Assembly (NCBI RefSeq): GCF_015471405.1
Contig: NZ_BLVZ01000001.1
Span: forward strand, 186,001-250,000
Source of the DNA: Pseudomonas cichorii
GTDB lineage: Bacteria > Pseudomonadota > Gammaproteobacteria > Pseudomonadales > Pseudomonadaceae
Reading direction: 5' to 3'
DNA length: 64,000 nucleotides
The notes beneath the pieces are model-generated. The model was not told where the DNA came from, did not search any database, and worked only from the letters and a program-made list of their open reading frames with translations. This document shows, piece by piece, positions 36,445-45,047 of this stretch. A program made the translations under genes and the position numbers. How positions within the stretch are numbered: the first letter of the stretch is position 1; each line of letters begins with the position of its first letter.

Positions 36445-39174
36445 ATGAGCAGATTTTTACTCGATCGCCGAAGCTTCATGCGAGTCGGTGCTGCACTGAC
36501 AGGCTCCGCGCCCTTTATCGGCAGCGCTCTGGCTGCACAGCCGGCCCCCAAGGCCGAGGCCCGACTCGGTTGGCTGGGCAAGCAAACCCCGGCGTCGTTC
36601 AGCGGCGTGACCTGGGGCACGCCATGGCCCTGGGGGCAGGTTGCCGCTGGCAGCCAGTTTCAGATTCACGGCAGCGATGGATCGGCGCCGTCATTGCAAA
36701 GCTGGCCGCTGGCTTACTGGCCTGACGGCAGCCTGAAATGGACTGCCCATGCCATGGGACCGCAGCAGGGTGTTGCAGAATATTATGATCTGCGCCCGGC
36801 CAGTGTCGTGGCACCTGAAGGACGTGCGCTGGCCAGTGAAAACGATGAGCAGATCCGCATCGACACCGGCGTGCTGCAATGTGTGATCCCGCGCCAGGGC
36901 GAAAGCGTGTTGAGCAGTGTCAGCCGTAATGGCCGCATCACCTTGCAGAGCGGACATCTGGTGCTGCAAGTGCAGGGCGACCCTGACCAGCCCGCAACGC
37001 CGACCCGTCAATATCGCAGTGAAATACAGCGTGCCGTGCTGGAACAGAATGGCCCGGTACGCGCGGTGGTGGCCTTGCACGGCACCCATCGGTTGCTGGA
37101 CGGCGACGGGACTTTGCTGCCTTTCATCGTGCGTATCTATGCCTATGCCAACAGTGAAAACCTGCGCCTGATTCACACCTTGCTGATCGATATCGATGAG
37201 CAGCATGACTTCATCAAAGGCGTGGGCCTGCGTTTCGATACGCCTCTCGATCAACCCTTGCATGACCGGCATGTGCGCTTCGTCGCTGCCAACGGCGGGG
37301 TCTTTGCCGAAGCAGTGCGTGGCCTGACCGGCCTGCGCCGCAATCCGGGCGACGGAATCATGCGCGCTCAGGTCGAAGGAAGAAGCACCGGCCCTGTGGA
37401 AGGCTTTGCCCCGGAAGTTGCCAATCGACTGCACTACATTCCCGCGTTCGGCAGCTATCGCTTACTGCAGGCGCACCCGGACGGTTTCCAGATCAGCAAG
37501 CGCACAACGTCCGGCCAGAGCTGGCTCAACAGTGCCACGGGGCAAAGGGCGGCAGGCGTGGGGTATATCGGCTCGCCTCAGGGTGGCGTGGTATTCGGCC
37601 TGCGCAATTTCTGGCAGAGCTACCCGGCGCAGCTGGATATCGAAGATGCGCAGACCGAAAGGGCGCAAGTCACTCTCTGGCTATGGGCGCCTCAGGCTGC
37701 ACCGATGGACCTGCGCAGCTACCACGACGGCATGGGCCAGGACAGCTTCGTCAAACAGCGCGAAGCCCTGGAAATCACCTACGAAGATCATGAACCCGGC
37801 TTCGGCACTCCCTCGGGTGTTGCGCGGACCAGTGAGCTGGAGTTGCAGTTCGTTGCTGCCACGCCCAGTGGCGCAGTGTTGCAACAGATTGCCCAGCGCA
37901 TTCAAGAGCCGCCACTGCTGCTGGCATCCCCCGAGCGCCTGCATGCAGCAGGCGTGTTCGGGCCTGACTGGGCACCGGTCAGGAAAGAGACCGGGCGCAA
38001 GCAACAGATCGAGCAGCAACTGGCGTGGTATTTCGATTTCTATCGCGACGAAGTCGAGCAGCGAAAATGGTACGGGTTCTGGGATTACGGCGATGTCATG
38101 CACACCTATGACGAGCAGCGGCATGTATGGCGCTATGACGTGGGTGGTTTTGCCTGGGACAACTCGGAGCTGAGCACCGATCTTTGGCTCTGGTATTACT
38201 TCTTGCGCACCGGCCGCCAGGACGTGTTCCGCATGGCCGAAGCGATGACCCGCCATACCGGCGAGGTTGACGTGCATCATATCGGGCGGTTTGCGCCGCT
38301 GGGTTCGCGGCATAACGTTCAGCACTGGGGCGACAGTGCAAAACAGTTGCGCATTTCGACTGCCGCCAATCGCCGGTTCTTGTATTACCTGACCGCCGAT
38401 GAGCGCATCGGTGATTTGCTCAATGAGCAAGTCGAGGCCTTGCGCACCCTGCGCGAAGTGGTGCCCGGCCGCAAGATCGGCCAGCAACGCGACCCTCGCG
38501 ACGGCTATGCCAGCATCACGTTCGGTACCGATTGGGGAGCCATTGCTGCCGCCTGGCTGACTGACTGGGAGCGCAGCGGCGATCCGGCCATGGCTCGCCG
38601 CCTGCTCAACAGCATGGAGACGATTGCCGCGCAGCCCCATGGCTTTTTCACTGGGCTTGGCAACATGCAACTGGACAGCGGACGCTTCGATATCGACACC
38701 AGTGGCAAGCTGTCGGTGTCGCACCTCTCGGCAGTATTCGGTCTGGCTGAAATCTGTAGCGAGCTATTGCAGCTTTTGCCCTCGGCCAGTTTCGAGCGCG
38801 CCTGGCTGGATTACTGCCGGTTGTACAACGCCCCGGCCGCTGAGCGGAAAAAAGCCCTGGGCGCACCACTGGCCAATCTCAATCTCGCCCAGGGCCATGC
38901 ACGGCTGACGGCATTCGCGGCCTATCGATTGCGTGACCGTGGCTTGAAAGACCGGGCCTGGAAGGAGTTCTTCGGCGGTTCGGGCGGTATCCCGAAACCC
39001 AACCGAAGCCTGCATGTCGTGCAGCCGCCAGCCTATCTGTATCCGTTGAATGAGCCTGATCCCGTGTCGGTGATCGATGAGCATTCCGGAACGTCCGCTG
39101 CGGCCAATCTATCGACCAATGCCGTGGCCCAGTGGGGCCTGACCGCTATCGCCTTGTTGGCGCTGGATAACTAG
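36445..39174 (+). CDS. Exo-rhamnogalacturonan lyase-like protein (PL26, PcRGLX/YetA-like) with Tat signal
   Basis: The 909-residue protein starts with a twin-arginine signal (LDRRSFMRVGAAL, Arg8-Arg9) ending ALAA near 35. An N-terminal domain resembling the RIFT-barrel of PcRGLX/YetA proteins follows (GVTWGTPWPWGQV), then a beta-sandwich, then a long helical C-terminal part typical of an alpha/alpha barrel (FAWDNSELSTDLWLWYYFLRTG, HIGRFAPLGSRHNVQHW). Known PL26 enzymes release unsaturated galacturonosyl-rhamnose from rhamnogalacturonan I ends. Here it would act in the periplasm after uptake through the TonB receptor. The assignment is by recall of domain pattern; the exact substrate may differ. 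Confidence 0.75.
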   Translation: MSRFLLDRRSFMRVGAALTGSAPFIGSALAAQPAPKAEARLGWLGKQTPASFSGVTWGTPWPWGQVAAGSQFQIHGSDGSAPSLQSWPLAYWPDGSLKWTAHAMGPQQGVAEYYDLRPASVVAPEGRALASENDEQIRIDTGVLQCVIPRQGESVLSSVSRNGRITLQSGHLVLQVQGDPDQPATPTRQYRSEIQRAVLEQNGPVRAVVALHGTHRLLDGDGTLLPFIVRIYAYANSENLRLIHTLLIDIDEQHDFIKGVGLRFDTPLDQPLHDRHVRFVAANGGVFAEAVRGLTGLRRNPGDGIMRAQVEGRSTGPVEGFAPEVANRLHYIPAFGSYRLLQAHPDGFQISKRTTSGQSWLNSATGQRAAGVGYIGSPQGGVVFGLRNFWQSYPAQLDIEDAQTERAQVTLWLWAPQAAPMDLRSYHDGMGQDSFVKQREALEITYEDHEPGFGTPSGVARTSELELQFVAATPSGAVLQQIAQRIQEPPLLLASPERLHAAGVFGPDWAPVRKETGRKQQIEQQLAWYFDFYRDEVEQRKWYGFWDYGDVMHTYDEQRHVWRYDVGGFAWDNSELSTDLWLWYYFLRTGRQDVFRMAEAMTRHTGEVDVHHIGRFAPLGSRHNVQHWGDSAKQLRISTAANRRFLYYLTADERIGDLLNEQVEALRTLREVVPGRKIGQQRDPRDGYASITFGTDWGAIAAAWLTDWERSGDPAMARRLLNSMETIAAQPHGFFTGLGNMQLDSGRFDIDTSGKLSVSHLSAVFGLAEICSELLQLLPSASFERAWLDYCRLYNAPAAERKKALGAPLANLNLAQGHARLTAFAAYRLRDRGLKDRAWKEFFGGSGGIPKPNRSLHVVQPPAYLYPLNEPDPVSVIDEHSGTSAAANLSTNAVAQWGLTAIALLALDN

Positions 39175-39209
39175 ACGGTCCTTTATTCATCTGTTTCGAG
39201 ACTGTATTC

Positions 39210-39851
39210 ATGCCTCACCCGAATGCTGCACCCCTCGCGCCTGCAAGCGTGGTTGTCCAGGATGACTTCCAGACCTTCAACACTCGACTCTGGATCGCCG
39301 AAACCGAATTGCCGGAGCAATCCCGTGTCTGGGCCGAACACGGCCGCCTGATCATGGATACCCGCGCCGGAATGACCGTCTGGCTGCGCCAGCGCCTGAG
39401 CGGAGCCTACCGCATCGAATTCCTGCGTCAGGTGCTGGTGGCAGGGCAGGCCAATGATCGCCTGTCGGACATGAACGTCTTCTGGGGCGCTCATGATGGA
39501 GGGGCCAGCGAACTGATCGAGCGTGACGGCGTGCTGGAATCCTATGACTCGCTGGCGACCTGGTACGTGGGCATGGGCGGCAATAGCAACAGCACCACCC
39601 GGTTTCGTTACTACGACGGTCAGGGCAATCGTCCGTTACTGGGCGAGAAACTGGATGCTGCCCATCTGCTGGAGGCGGGGAGGATTTACCGGATTCGTAT
39701 CGACGTGACCTCTTCATCGACTCGCTACTGGGTCGATGAAGAGCTGGTGTTCGAGCAAGCGCTCAATGGGCTGCCGGTTGCCGGGTATTTCGGCTTGCGG
39801 TCGGTCTGGTCGCGTCAGGCAATCAGCCGCTTCAGTGTGCAAGCCCTGTAA
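39210..39851 (+). CDS. DUF6250-like protein, probable concanavalin-type sugar-binding or lyase domain
   Basis: The 213-residue product has no signal peptide. It has a beta-sandwich pattern: QDDFQTFNTRLWIAE, a probable active- or binding-site segment DMNVFWGAHD, SLATWYVGMGGN, TRFRYYDGQGNRPL, and a C-terminal GYFGLRSVWSRQAISRF, as seen in concanavalin A-like glucanase folds. It resembles DUF6250, often found with polysaccharide lyases. It starts 35 bp after the lyase gene and its end overlaps the convergent LysR gene by 20 bp. Catalytic or binding role not determined. Lack of a signal suggests a cytoplasmic place, unlike the Tat-exported lyase. Confidence 0.65.
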   Translation: MPHPNAAPLAPASVVVQDDFQTFNTRLWIAETELPEQSRVWAEHGRLIMDTRAGMTVWLRQRLSGAYRIEFLRQVLVAGQANDRLSDMNVFWGAHDGGASELIERDGVLESYDSLATWYVGMGGNSNSTTRFRYYDGQGNRPLLGEKLDAAHLLEAGRIYRIRIDVTSSSTRYWVDEELVFEQALNGLPVAGYFGLRSVWSRQAISRFSVQAL

Positions 39852-40803
39852 GGGGCAGGTCGGCGAGTTCGTCTTGCGGCGGATTCGCTTCCAGCGCCTG
39901 CATCGCCTGATCCGCCTCATGAAAGGCGTCGATCAGGTTTTGCGCCAGGAATGACAGCTTGTAGCCGGCACGGCTGACGATGCCGTAATGGGTGAAGAAC
40001 TCCGGCGCCTGAGGGTCCAGCCCCGTGACGTTGAGCAACTTGAGGCCCTGACGCAAGTAAGGGTTATTACGACTGACGTTGGTGGTACCGATGGCATCGG
40101 AATGCTGGATGACACTGATCAGGCTGTAGCCGTTATCGCATTCGATGCTGGTTTGAAAATCCGGCCGCCCGCTGAGTTCGACCAGCGCCTTGCGCAGATT
40201 GGGCGGGCGTACGGTGCCTGCCAGCGGGTAGCTGAACAATTGCTCTACGGTGACTTCATCGAACGCGGCCAGAGGATGCTCGCTGCGGCAGCAGAAACCC
40301 CAGCGGTGCTGGCTGAGCAGTTGGACCCGGTAATCCGGGTCGTGCTCGAAGTTACGGGCGTCGGCCACGAAGAACTCGCATTCCTCAGCCAGCAGTCGCT
40401 GCCCCAGGGCTTGCCAGTTATCGACATGAAAACGCAGCCGGACCTTGGGCAAGCGACGGGTGAAAAGCCCCAGTGCCTGTGGCATCAGCCAGGCTGCCGG
40501 AGCAGGGCCGCAAGCGAACGACAGCTCACCGTCCTCGTTTTCGTTGAACTGATGAACTGCATTGATCAGATCGTGGGCGTTGCCAATCATCAGTCGTGAA
40601 TGTTCCAGCACGATCAGGCCTTTCTTGGTGGGTGCCAGGTTGCGGGTTCGATCGATCAGGCGGGTTCCGAAACTCTGTTCAAGTGCCTGGATACTGCGGC
40701 TGAATGCCGACTGGGACAGGCTGACCGACTCGGCGGCAAGGCCGAAGTTGCGATACTCCACCAAGGCAATGAAGTGCCGCAGTTGACGTAGATCCAGATG
40801 CAT
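39832..40803 (-). CDS. LysR family transcriptional regulator
   Basis: The 323-residue LysR protein begins MHLDLRQLRHFIALVEYRNF; its HTH (FGLAAESVSLSQSAFSRSIQALEQ) occupies residues about 18-42. The start at 40803 is the family-typical one; a longer frame to 40893 adds 30 unlikely residues. The gene reads towards the lyase/DUF6250 genes and away from the ABC importer, so it sits between the two halves of the saccharide locus with the importer promoter directly behind it. It likely responds to a breakdown product and controls one or both operons. Confidence 0.86.
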   Translation of the reverse strand: MHLDLRQLRHFIALVEYRNFGLAAESVSLSQSAFSRSIQALEQSFGTRLIDRTRNLAPTKKGLIVLEHSRLMIGNAHDLINAVHQFNENEDGELSFACGPAPAAWLMPQALGLFTRRLPKVRLRFHVDNWQALGQRLLAEECEFFVADARNFEHDPDYRVQLLSQHRWGFCCRSEHPLAAFDEVTVEQLFSYPLAGTVRPPNLRKALVELSGRPDFQTSIECDNGYSLISVIQHSDAIGTTNVSRNNPYLRQGLKLLNVTGLDPQAPEFFTHYGIVSRAGYKLSFLAQNLIDAFHEADQAMQALEANPPQDELADLPLTGLAH

Positions 40804-41066
40804 TGGCAGCAATGACTCATAGGAACAAGCGCATGACTTTGCCGGATTTGTCGGGTTTTTAAAAAGAACTAAAAGCATGTTGCCGATCATCATCCGGCAT
40901 AAGGCCAGTGATGAAAGTGCTTCTATGGATATTTCAATTGGTTATTTATCGCCGGATAACCCGTCCATTAGGCTATATGCGATTTCGTCTCTCCTGAAGA
41001 CGTCGTTTATCGCAGTGTTACCCGTGCGCGGCCTGCTTTTCTCTGATTCCTTGTGTTGAGTTCTCC

Positions 41067-42626
41067 ATGAAAGTGCCCGTAACGGTCCCTCATGATCCTC
41101 TGGTCAGTACCCGTGGGCTGGGCAAGTCATTCGGCTCAAGCCGGGTCTTGCAGGATATCGACCTGAACCTTTATCCCGGTGAGGTTGTTGCCTTGCTCGG
41201 TGCCAATGGTGCGGGCAAATCCACCCTGGTCAAAATCCTCTCTGGCAGCCATGGCCATGATGCGGGCGAGTTGCGGGTCGAGGGCAGGGCGCTTGGTTTT
41301 GCTTCCCCCCATGAAGCGCGGCGCGCCGGTATCGTTGCCGTTCACCAGCAGGTCGACGAGGCGGTGGTGCCGGGGTTCAGCGTGGCCGAGAATCTGGTCC
41401 TGGACGAGTTGTGCCAGCCCCAAGGTTCCATCTGGAGCAAGCGACGACATCTGCATGAACGGGCTGCACAGATCGCCGCAGGTCTGGATTTGCATCTGTC
41501 GCTGGACGCCGCCATCGAAAGCCTCGGCACGGCTGAACGGCAACTGGTGGTGCTGGCTCGTGCGCTGGCACTCAAGCCCCGCTTGCTGGTGCTGGATGAG
41601 CCCACCGCTTCATTGTCTTCTGCCGAAGCAGAGCGACTGTTCGAGTTGATCGACGTGCTGCGTGGGCGCGGGGTCAGCATTCTCTACATTTCCCATCGCT
41701 TGTCAGACCTGCAGCGTATTGCCGACCGTGCGATTGTGCTGCGCGACGGGCGCCTCGCTGGCGAGTTCGCGGCACCGCTGGACCTTGCCGCTGCCGTGCG
41801 GGCCATGCTCGGCAGTGAGCTGGCGCCTGTGGTTCACCAGCAGACCGAGCGCGGGCGTGAAGTGGTGCGGATGCGCGATTGTCGACTCAGTGAAGCCAGC
41901 GCGGCTTTCGATCTGAATCTGTACAAAGGCGAAGTGGTCGCCATGACTGGCCTGCTTGGGGCCAGCAAGAGTGAGATAGCCGAACTTCTCTTCGGCCTGC
42001 GTCAGCCTGTGACGGGCGTTATCGAACTGGATGGCCAGCACTGGGCTCCGGCATCGCCACGCGAGGCCATTGCGGGCGGTGTATTCATGGCCTGCGAGGA
42101 CCGCGTGCGTGGCTCGTTGGTGCCGGGCTTTTCCCTGACGCGAACCCTGACCTTGCCGTTTCTGCAGCGATTCAGCCGTGGCGGTTTTATTCATGCTGGC
42201 GCAGAGCGCGAAGCGGTGCAGGAGCAAGTGCAAACTCTGGGCATCAAGTGTGCGGGCCTTGATGTGCCGATGGAGACGCTTTCTGGCGGCAATCAACAGA
42301 AAGTGGTACTGGCCCGCTGGCTGCTGGGTAATGCCCATCTGCTGATTCTCGACGAGCCGTTCCAGGGTGTGGATATCCGCGCTCGCCGGGAAATCGGTGC
42401 GCGAATTCGTGCCAGCGCCGGGCAGCGCGCCATGCTGGTGATCTGCTCCGATCCCGACGAAGCATTGGAAATCGCCGACCGGATTCTGGTGGTGCGTGAC
42501 GCCAGTGTGGTGGCCGACTACCCACGTGCCGGTCTGCAACGGGAGCAACTGGTCGCGCAAATGGCGGGCGTCGCGCCGCAACCTGACATCAACCCTCTGC
42601 ATCGCCAAGGAGCCACGCTTGCCTGA
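41067..42626 (+). CDS. Sugar ABC transporter ATP-binding protein (RbsA/RhaT-like, two ABC domains)
   Basis: The 519-residue protein has duplicated ABC domains. The first has Walker A GANGAGKST, a degenerate signature GTAERQLVVLARAL and Walker B LLVLDEPTAS. The second has a degenerate Walker A GLLGASKSEIAELLFG and a good signature LSGGNQQKVVLARWL with LILDEPFQGVD. This pairing is normal for the ribose/galactose/rhamnose importer family. It powers uptake through the following permease. Gene order ATPase-permease-binding protein and the neighbouring lyase suggest rhamnose or a rhamnose-containing oligosaccharide, inferred from context only. Confidence 0.9.
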   Translation: MKVPVTVPHDPLVSTRGLGKSFGSSRVLQDIDLNLYPGEVVALLGANGAGKSTLVKILSGSHGHDAGELRVEGRALGFASPHEARRAGIVAVHQQVDEAVVPGFSVAENLVLDELCQPQGSIWSKRRHLHERAAQIAAGLDLHLSLDAAIESLGTAERQLVVLARALALKPRLLVLDEPTASLSSAEAERLFELIDVLRGRGVSILYISHRLSDLQRIADRAIVLRDGRLAGEFAAPLDLAAAVRAMLGSELAPVVHQQTERGREVVRMRDCRLSEASAAFDLNLYKGEVVAMTGLLGASKSEIAELLFGLRQPVTGVIELDGQHWAPASPREAIAGGVFMACEDRVRGSLVPGFSLTRTLTLPFLQRFSRGGFIHAGAEREAVQEQVQTLGIKCAGLDVPMETLSGGNQQKVVLARWLLGNAHLLILDEPFQGVDIRARREIGARIRASAGQRAMLVICSDPDEALEIADRILVVRDASVVADYPRAGLQREQLVAQMAGVAPQPDINPLHRQGATLA

Positions 42627-43644
42627 GTCGACTTCTTCACATTTCCTGAAGCCACGGCCATGGGAGCCATTGCTGCGCTTCACCATTCATTACGGCCTGT
42701 TGTTGCTCCTGGCGTTGGTGGTCGTGCTGTTTTCGGTACTGGAACCTGCGTTTTTGCGGGTCGGCAACCTGTTCATCATTCTTCAGTCGGTGTCCATCGT
42801 CGCGCTGCTGGCTCTGGGTGTGACCCTGAGCATGTCGGTGGGCGGGCTCGACTTGTCCATCGGTGCGGTGGCCGCCATGAGCCTGATGTGTGCCAGCTAC
42901 GTAATGGTGGTTCTGGACTGGGGGCCGCTGCCGGCGATTTTCATCAGTCTTGCCTGTGGGGCGCTGGTGGGATTGCTCAACGGATTTCTGATCGTACGCA
43001 TGGGCGTTCCGGACATTCTGGCGACCTTGGGCAGCATGTTCCTGATCATCGGCCTGCAACTGATTCCTACCGGTGGCCGCTCCATTGCGGTCGGCATGAC
43101 CTTGCCCAACGGCGACGAAGCTTCCGGCAGCTTCAGTGCGGCTTTTCTGGCGATTGGCCGTGCGCGGCTATGGGACACGGTGCCGGTTCCGGTGCTGGTC
43201 ATGCTGGTGGTCGCGCTACTGGTCTGGGGCTTTCTTGAGCTGACCCGCTTTGGCCGGGTGTTCTACGCCATCGGTGGCAACGAGCGGGCGGCGCGGCTGG
43301 CCGGTGCCCCGGTGGAAAAATACAAACTGCTGGCCTATGTGCTCTCGGCGTTGCTGGCTTCACTGGGCGGCCTGTTGCTGGCGGCCCGGCTGGGACGTGG
43401 CGATGTCAGTTCCGGCAATGGTCTGGTGCTGGATGCGCTGGGTGCGGCACTGATCGGTTTCGCCGTGCTCGGTGCCCGCAAGCCCAATGCCTTTGGCACT
43501 CTGGTGGGCGCGTTGCTGGTTGCAACATTGCTCAACGGCCTGACCATGCTCAATGCCCCTTATTACACCCAGGATTTCGTCAAGGGCGCGGTACTGGTCC
43601 TGGCGCTGATGTTTACCTTCGGCCTCGCGCAACGGGCGCGCTGA
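42619..43644 (+). CDS. Sugar ABC transporter permease (RbsC-like)
   Basis: This integral membrane protein of 341 residues has about 8-10 hydrophobic helices and the BPD_transp_2 pattern VGGLDLSIGAVAAMSLM near residues 74-90 and GARKPNAFGTLVGALL near the end. There is no ATG nearby in frame. A TTG at 42619 has AAGGAG 6 bases upstream and overlaps the ATPase stop by 8 bases, so TTG initiation with translational coupling is proposed. Confidence 0.86.
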   Translation: MPESTSSHFLKPRPWEPLLRFTIHYGLLLLLALVVVLFSVLEPAFLRVGNLFIILQSVSIVALLALGVTLSMSVGGLDLSIGAVAAMSLMCASYVMVVLDWGPLPAIFISLACGALVGLLNGFLIVRMGVPDILATLGSMFLIIGLQLIPTGGRSIAVGMTLPNGDEASGSFSAAFLAIGRARLWDTVPVPVLVMLVVALLVWGFLELTRFGRVFYAIGGNERAARLAGAPVEKYKLLAYVLSALLASLGGLLLAARLGRGDVSSGNGLVLDALGAALIGFAVLGARKPNAFGTLVGALLVATLLNGLTMLNAPYYTQDFVKGAVLVLALMFTFGLAQRAR

Positions 43645-43671
43645 GCCTCACTGTCAGAGAAGGAACACTCG

Positions 43672-44727
43672 ATGCATCGACTCATCACACGCGGGCTGCG
43701 ACGCCTGCTCGCCGCCACGCTGGTCGCTTCCCTGGCCACCGGTGCCAGCGCTGCCGGAATTGCCGGTGCGCCAGCACCATTCGACAAGGGCGGAGTCAAT
43801 ATCGCGCTGGTGGGGTATCTGTTCTCGGGGGACTTCCCCGAGGCTTACCTGCGTGGCGTCGAGAAACAGTCGGAAGCGCTGGGCATCAACCTGCGCCTGT
43901 TCGATGCGCGACAACAGGCGGCGACCCAGCGTGAGATGCTGGAGCAGGCCATCGACCTGGGCGTCGATGGCATCATCGTGCAACTGGGCCTGGCCGAAAC
44001 CCTCAAGGACACCGTGGCCAAGGCCGTCGCCAAAGGCATCAAGGTGGTTGCCTTCGATATCGACCTGGGCAATCCGCAAGTGACCCAGATTGAACAGGAT
44101 CACCATCAACTGGCGCGTCTGGCGCTGGATCAGGCACTCAAGGACAACGGCAACGCATTCCAGGCGGGTTATGTGTTCATCGGTGGCTTTACGCCGATGG
44201 AGCGTCGCGATGAAATCTGGCGGCAGGTCAAGGCGGACAATCCCGGTATCGTCGAGAAGGCACGTTTCGGCACCCTCAATCCGCCCATCGCCAACTCGGT
44301 CGCGGATCAGGCCAGTGCGGTGCTGCGGGCCAATCCCGGTTTGCAGGTGATCTTCGCGCCCTTCGACGAGTTCGCCAAAGGGGCCAAGATCGCAGTCGAT
44401 GAGGCTGGCCTGGGCAAGCAGATCAAGATCTACAGTGCCGACATTTCCACGGCCGATATCCAGATCATGAAAGAGCCCGGCAGCGCCTGGGCTGCCACGG
44501 CTGCCGTAAACCCTGAGGTGGCAGGCGCAATCAGCGTGCGCAGCCTGGCCATGCGTATTGCCGGTGAAGATCCGGGAGCCCGTGTACTGGTGCCGCCCAC
44601 CCTGATTACCCGCCAGCAGTTGCTGGACCTGGATGTGAAGAATGTCCGCGACCTGGCCAAGAAAGTACCTGCGTTCGGTGAAGCAGCGGGAGTGGCGCGT
44701 TCGGCCTGGATTCCGTTGGCCAAATAA
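43672..44727 (+). CDS. Sugar ABC transporter periplasmic binding protein (RbsB/RhaS-like)
   Basis: The 351-residue product has a signal peptide ending near GASA, then a type 1 binding fold: VNIALVGYLFSGDFPEAYLRGVEKQ, the helix AIDLGVDGIIVQLG, IKVVAFDIDLGN and AGYVFIGGFTP. These are typical of sugar-binding proteins of the LacI/RbsB fold. GAAGGA lies before the ATG. As the third gene of the importer it decides the substrate, which is likely a pentose, rhamnose or a uronosyl-rhamnose. A REP hairpin follows the stop. Confidence 0.88.
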   Translation: MHRLITRGLRRLLAATLVASLATGASAAGIAGAPAPFDKGGVNIALVGYLFSGDFPEAYLRGVEKQSEALGINLRLFDARQQAATQREMLEQAIDLGVDGIIVQLGLAETLKDTVAKAVAKGIKVVAFDIDLGNPQVTQIEQDHHQLARLALDQALKDNGNAFQAGYVFIGGFTPMERRDEIWRQVKADNPGIVEKARFGTLNPPIANSVADQASAVLRANPGLQVIFAPFDEFAKGAKIAVDEAGLGKQIKIYSADISTADIQIMKEPGSAWAATAAVNPEVAGAISVRSLAMRIAGEDPGARVLVPPTLITRQQLLDLDVKNVRDLAKKVPAFGEAAGVARSAWIPLAK

Positions 44728-44741
44728 AATGAATGTCTTTC

Positions 44742-44784
44742 GCGAATGAATTCGCTCCCACAGAGTAGGCGCGAATTCATTCGC
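44742..44784. repeat. REP-like hairpin (second family)
   Basis: GCGAATGAATTCGC (44742-44755) and GCGAATTCATTCGC (44771-44784) are perfect reverse complements separated by 15 bases containing TCCCAC, the layout of a common Pseudomonas REP. It sits right behind the binding-protein gene and is followed by TAAAAAG, so it may act as a terminator. Confidence 0.8.
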
Positions 44785-45047
44785 TAAAAAGCCCATGTAA
44801 CTGTTGCTTTGCCAACAACTAATGTTGAATAAGCAACAGTGTTGAAGGCCGATATAACCTAAGTATTATTGGTTCTTTGGCATTGATTGCCGCCTCGTCT
44901 AATGTCCTGTCCTCAAAGGGTTTTATTGGCTCTTTGTGTCTTTTTTGCATTGATCTCGCTACTTGCCAGAATTTAAAAATTACAGCAGAAAACCGCCGCA
45001 ACTCTTGCTTGTCGGCAGGTATTTTTGCGACTCAAAGGAGCCGTTCC

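Noticed and set aside
42660..42662. ATG near 42660 as the start of the sugar permease
   Set aside because: It is not in the permease frame; the TTG at 42619 with AAGGAG is in frame and correctly spaced.
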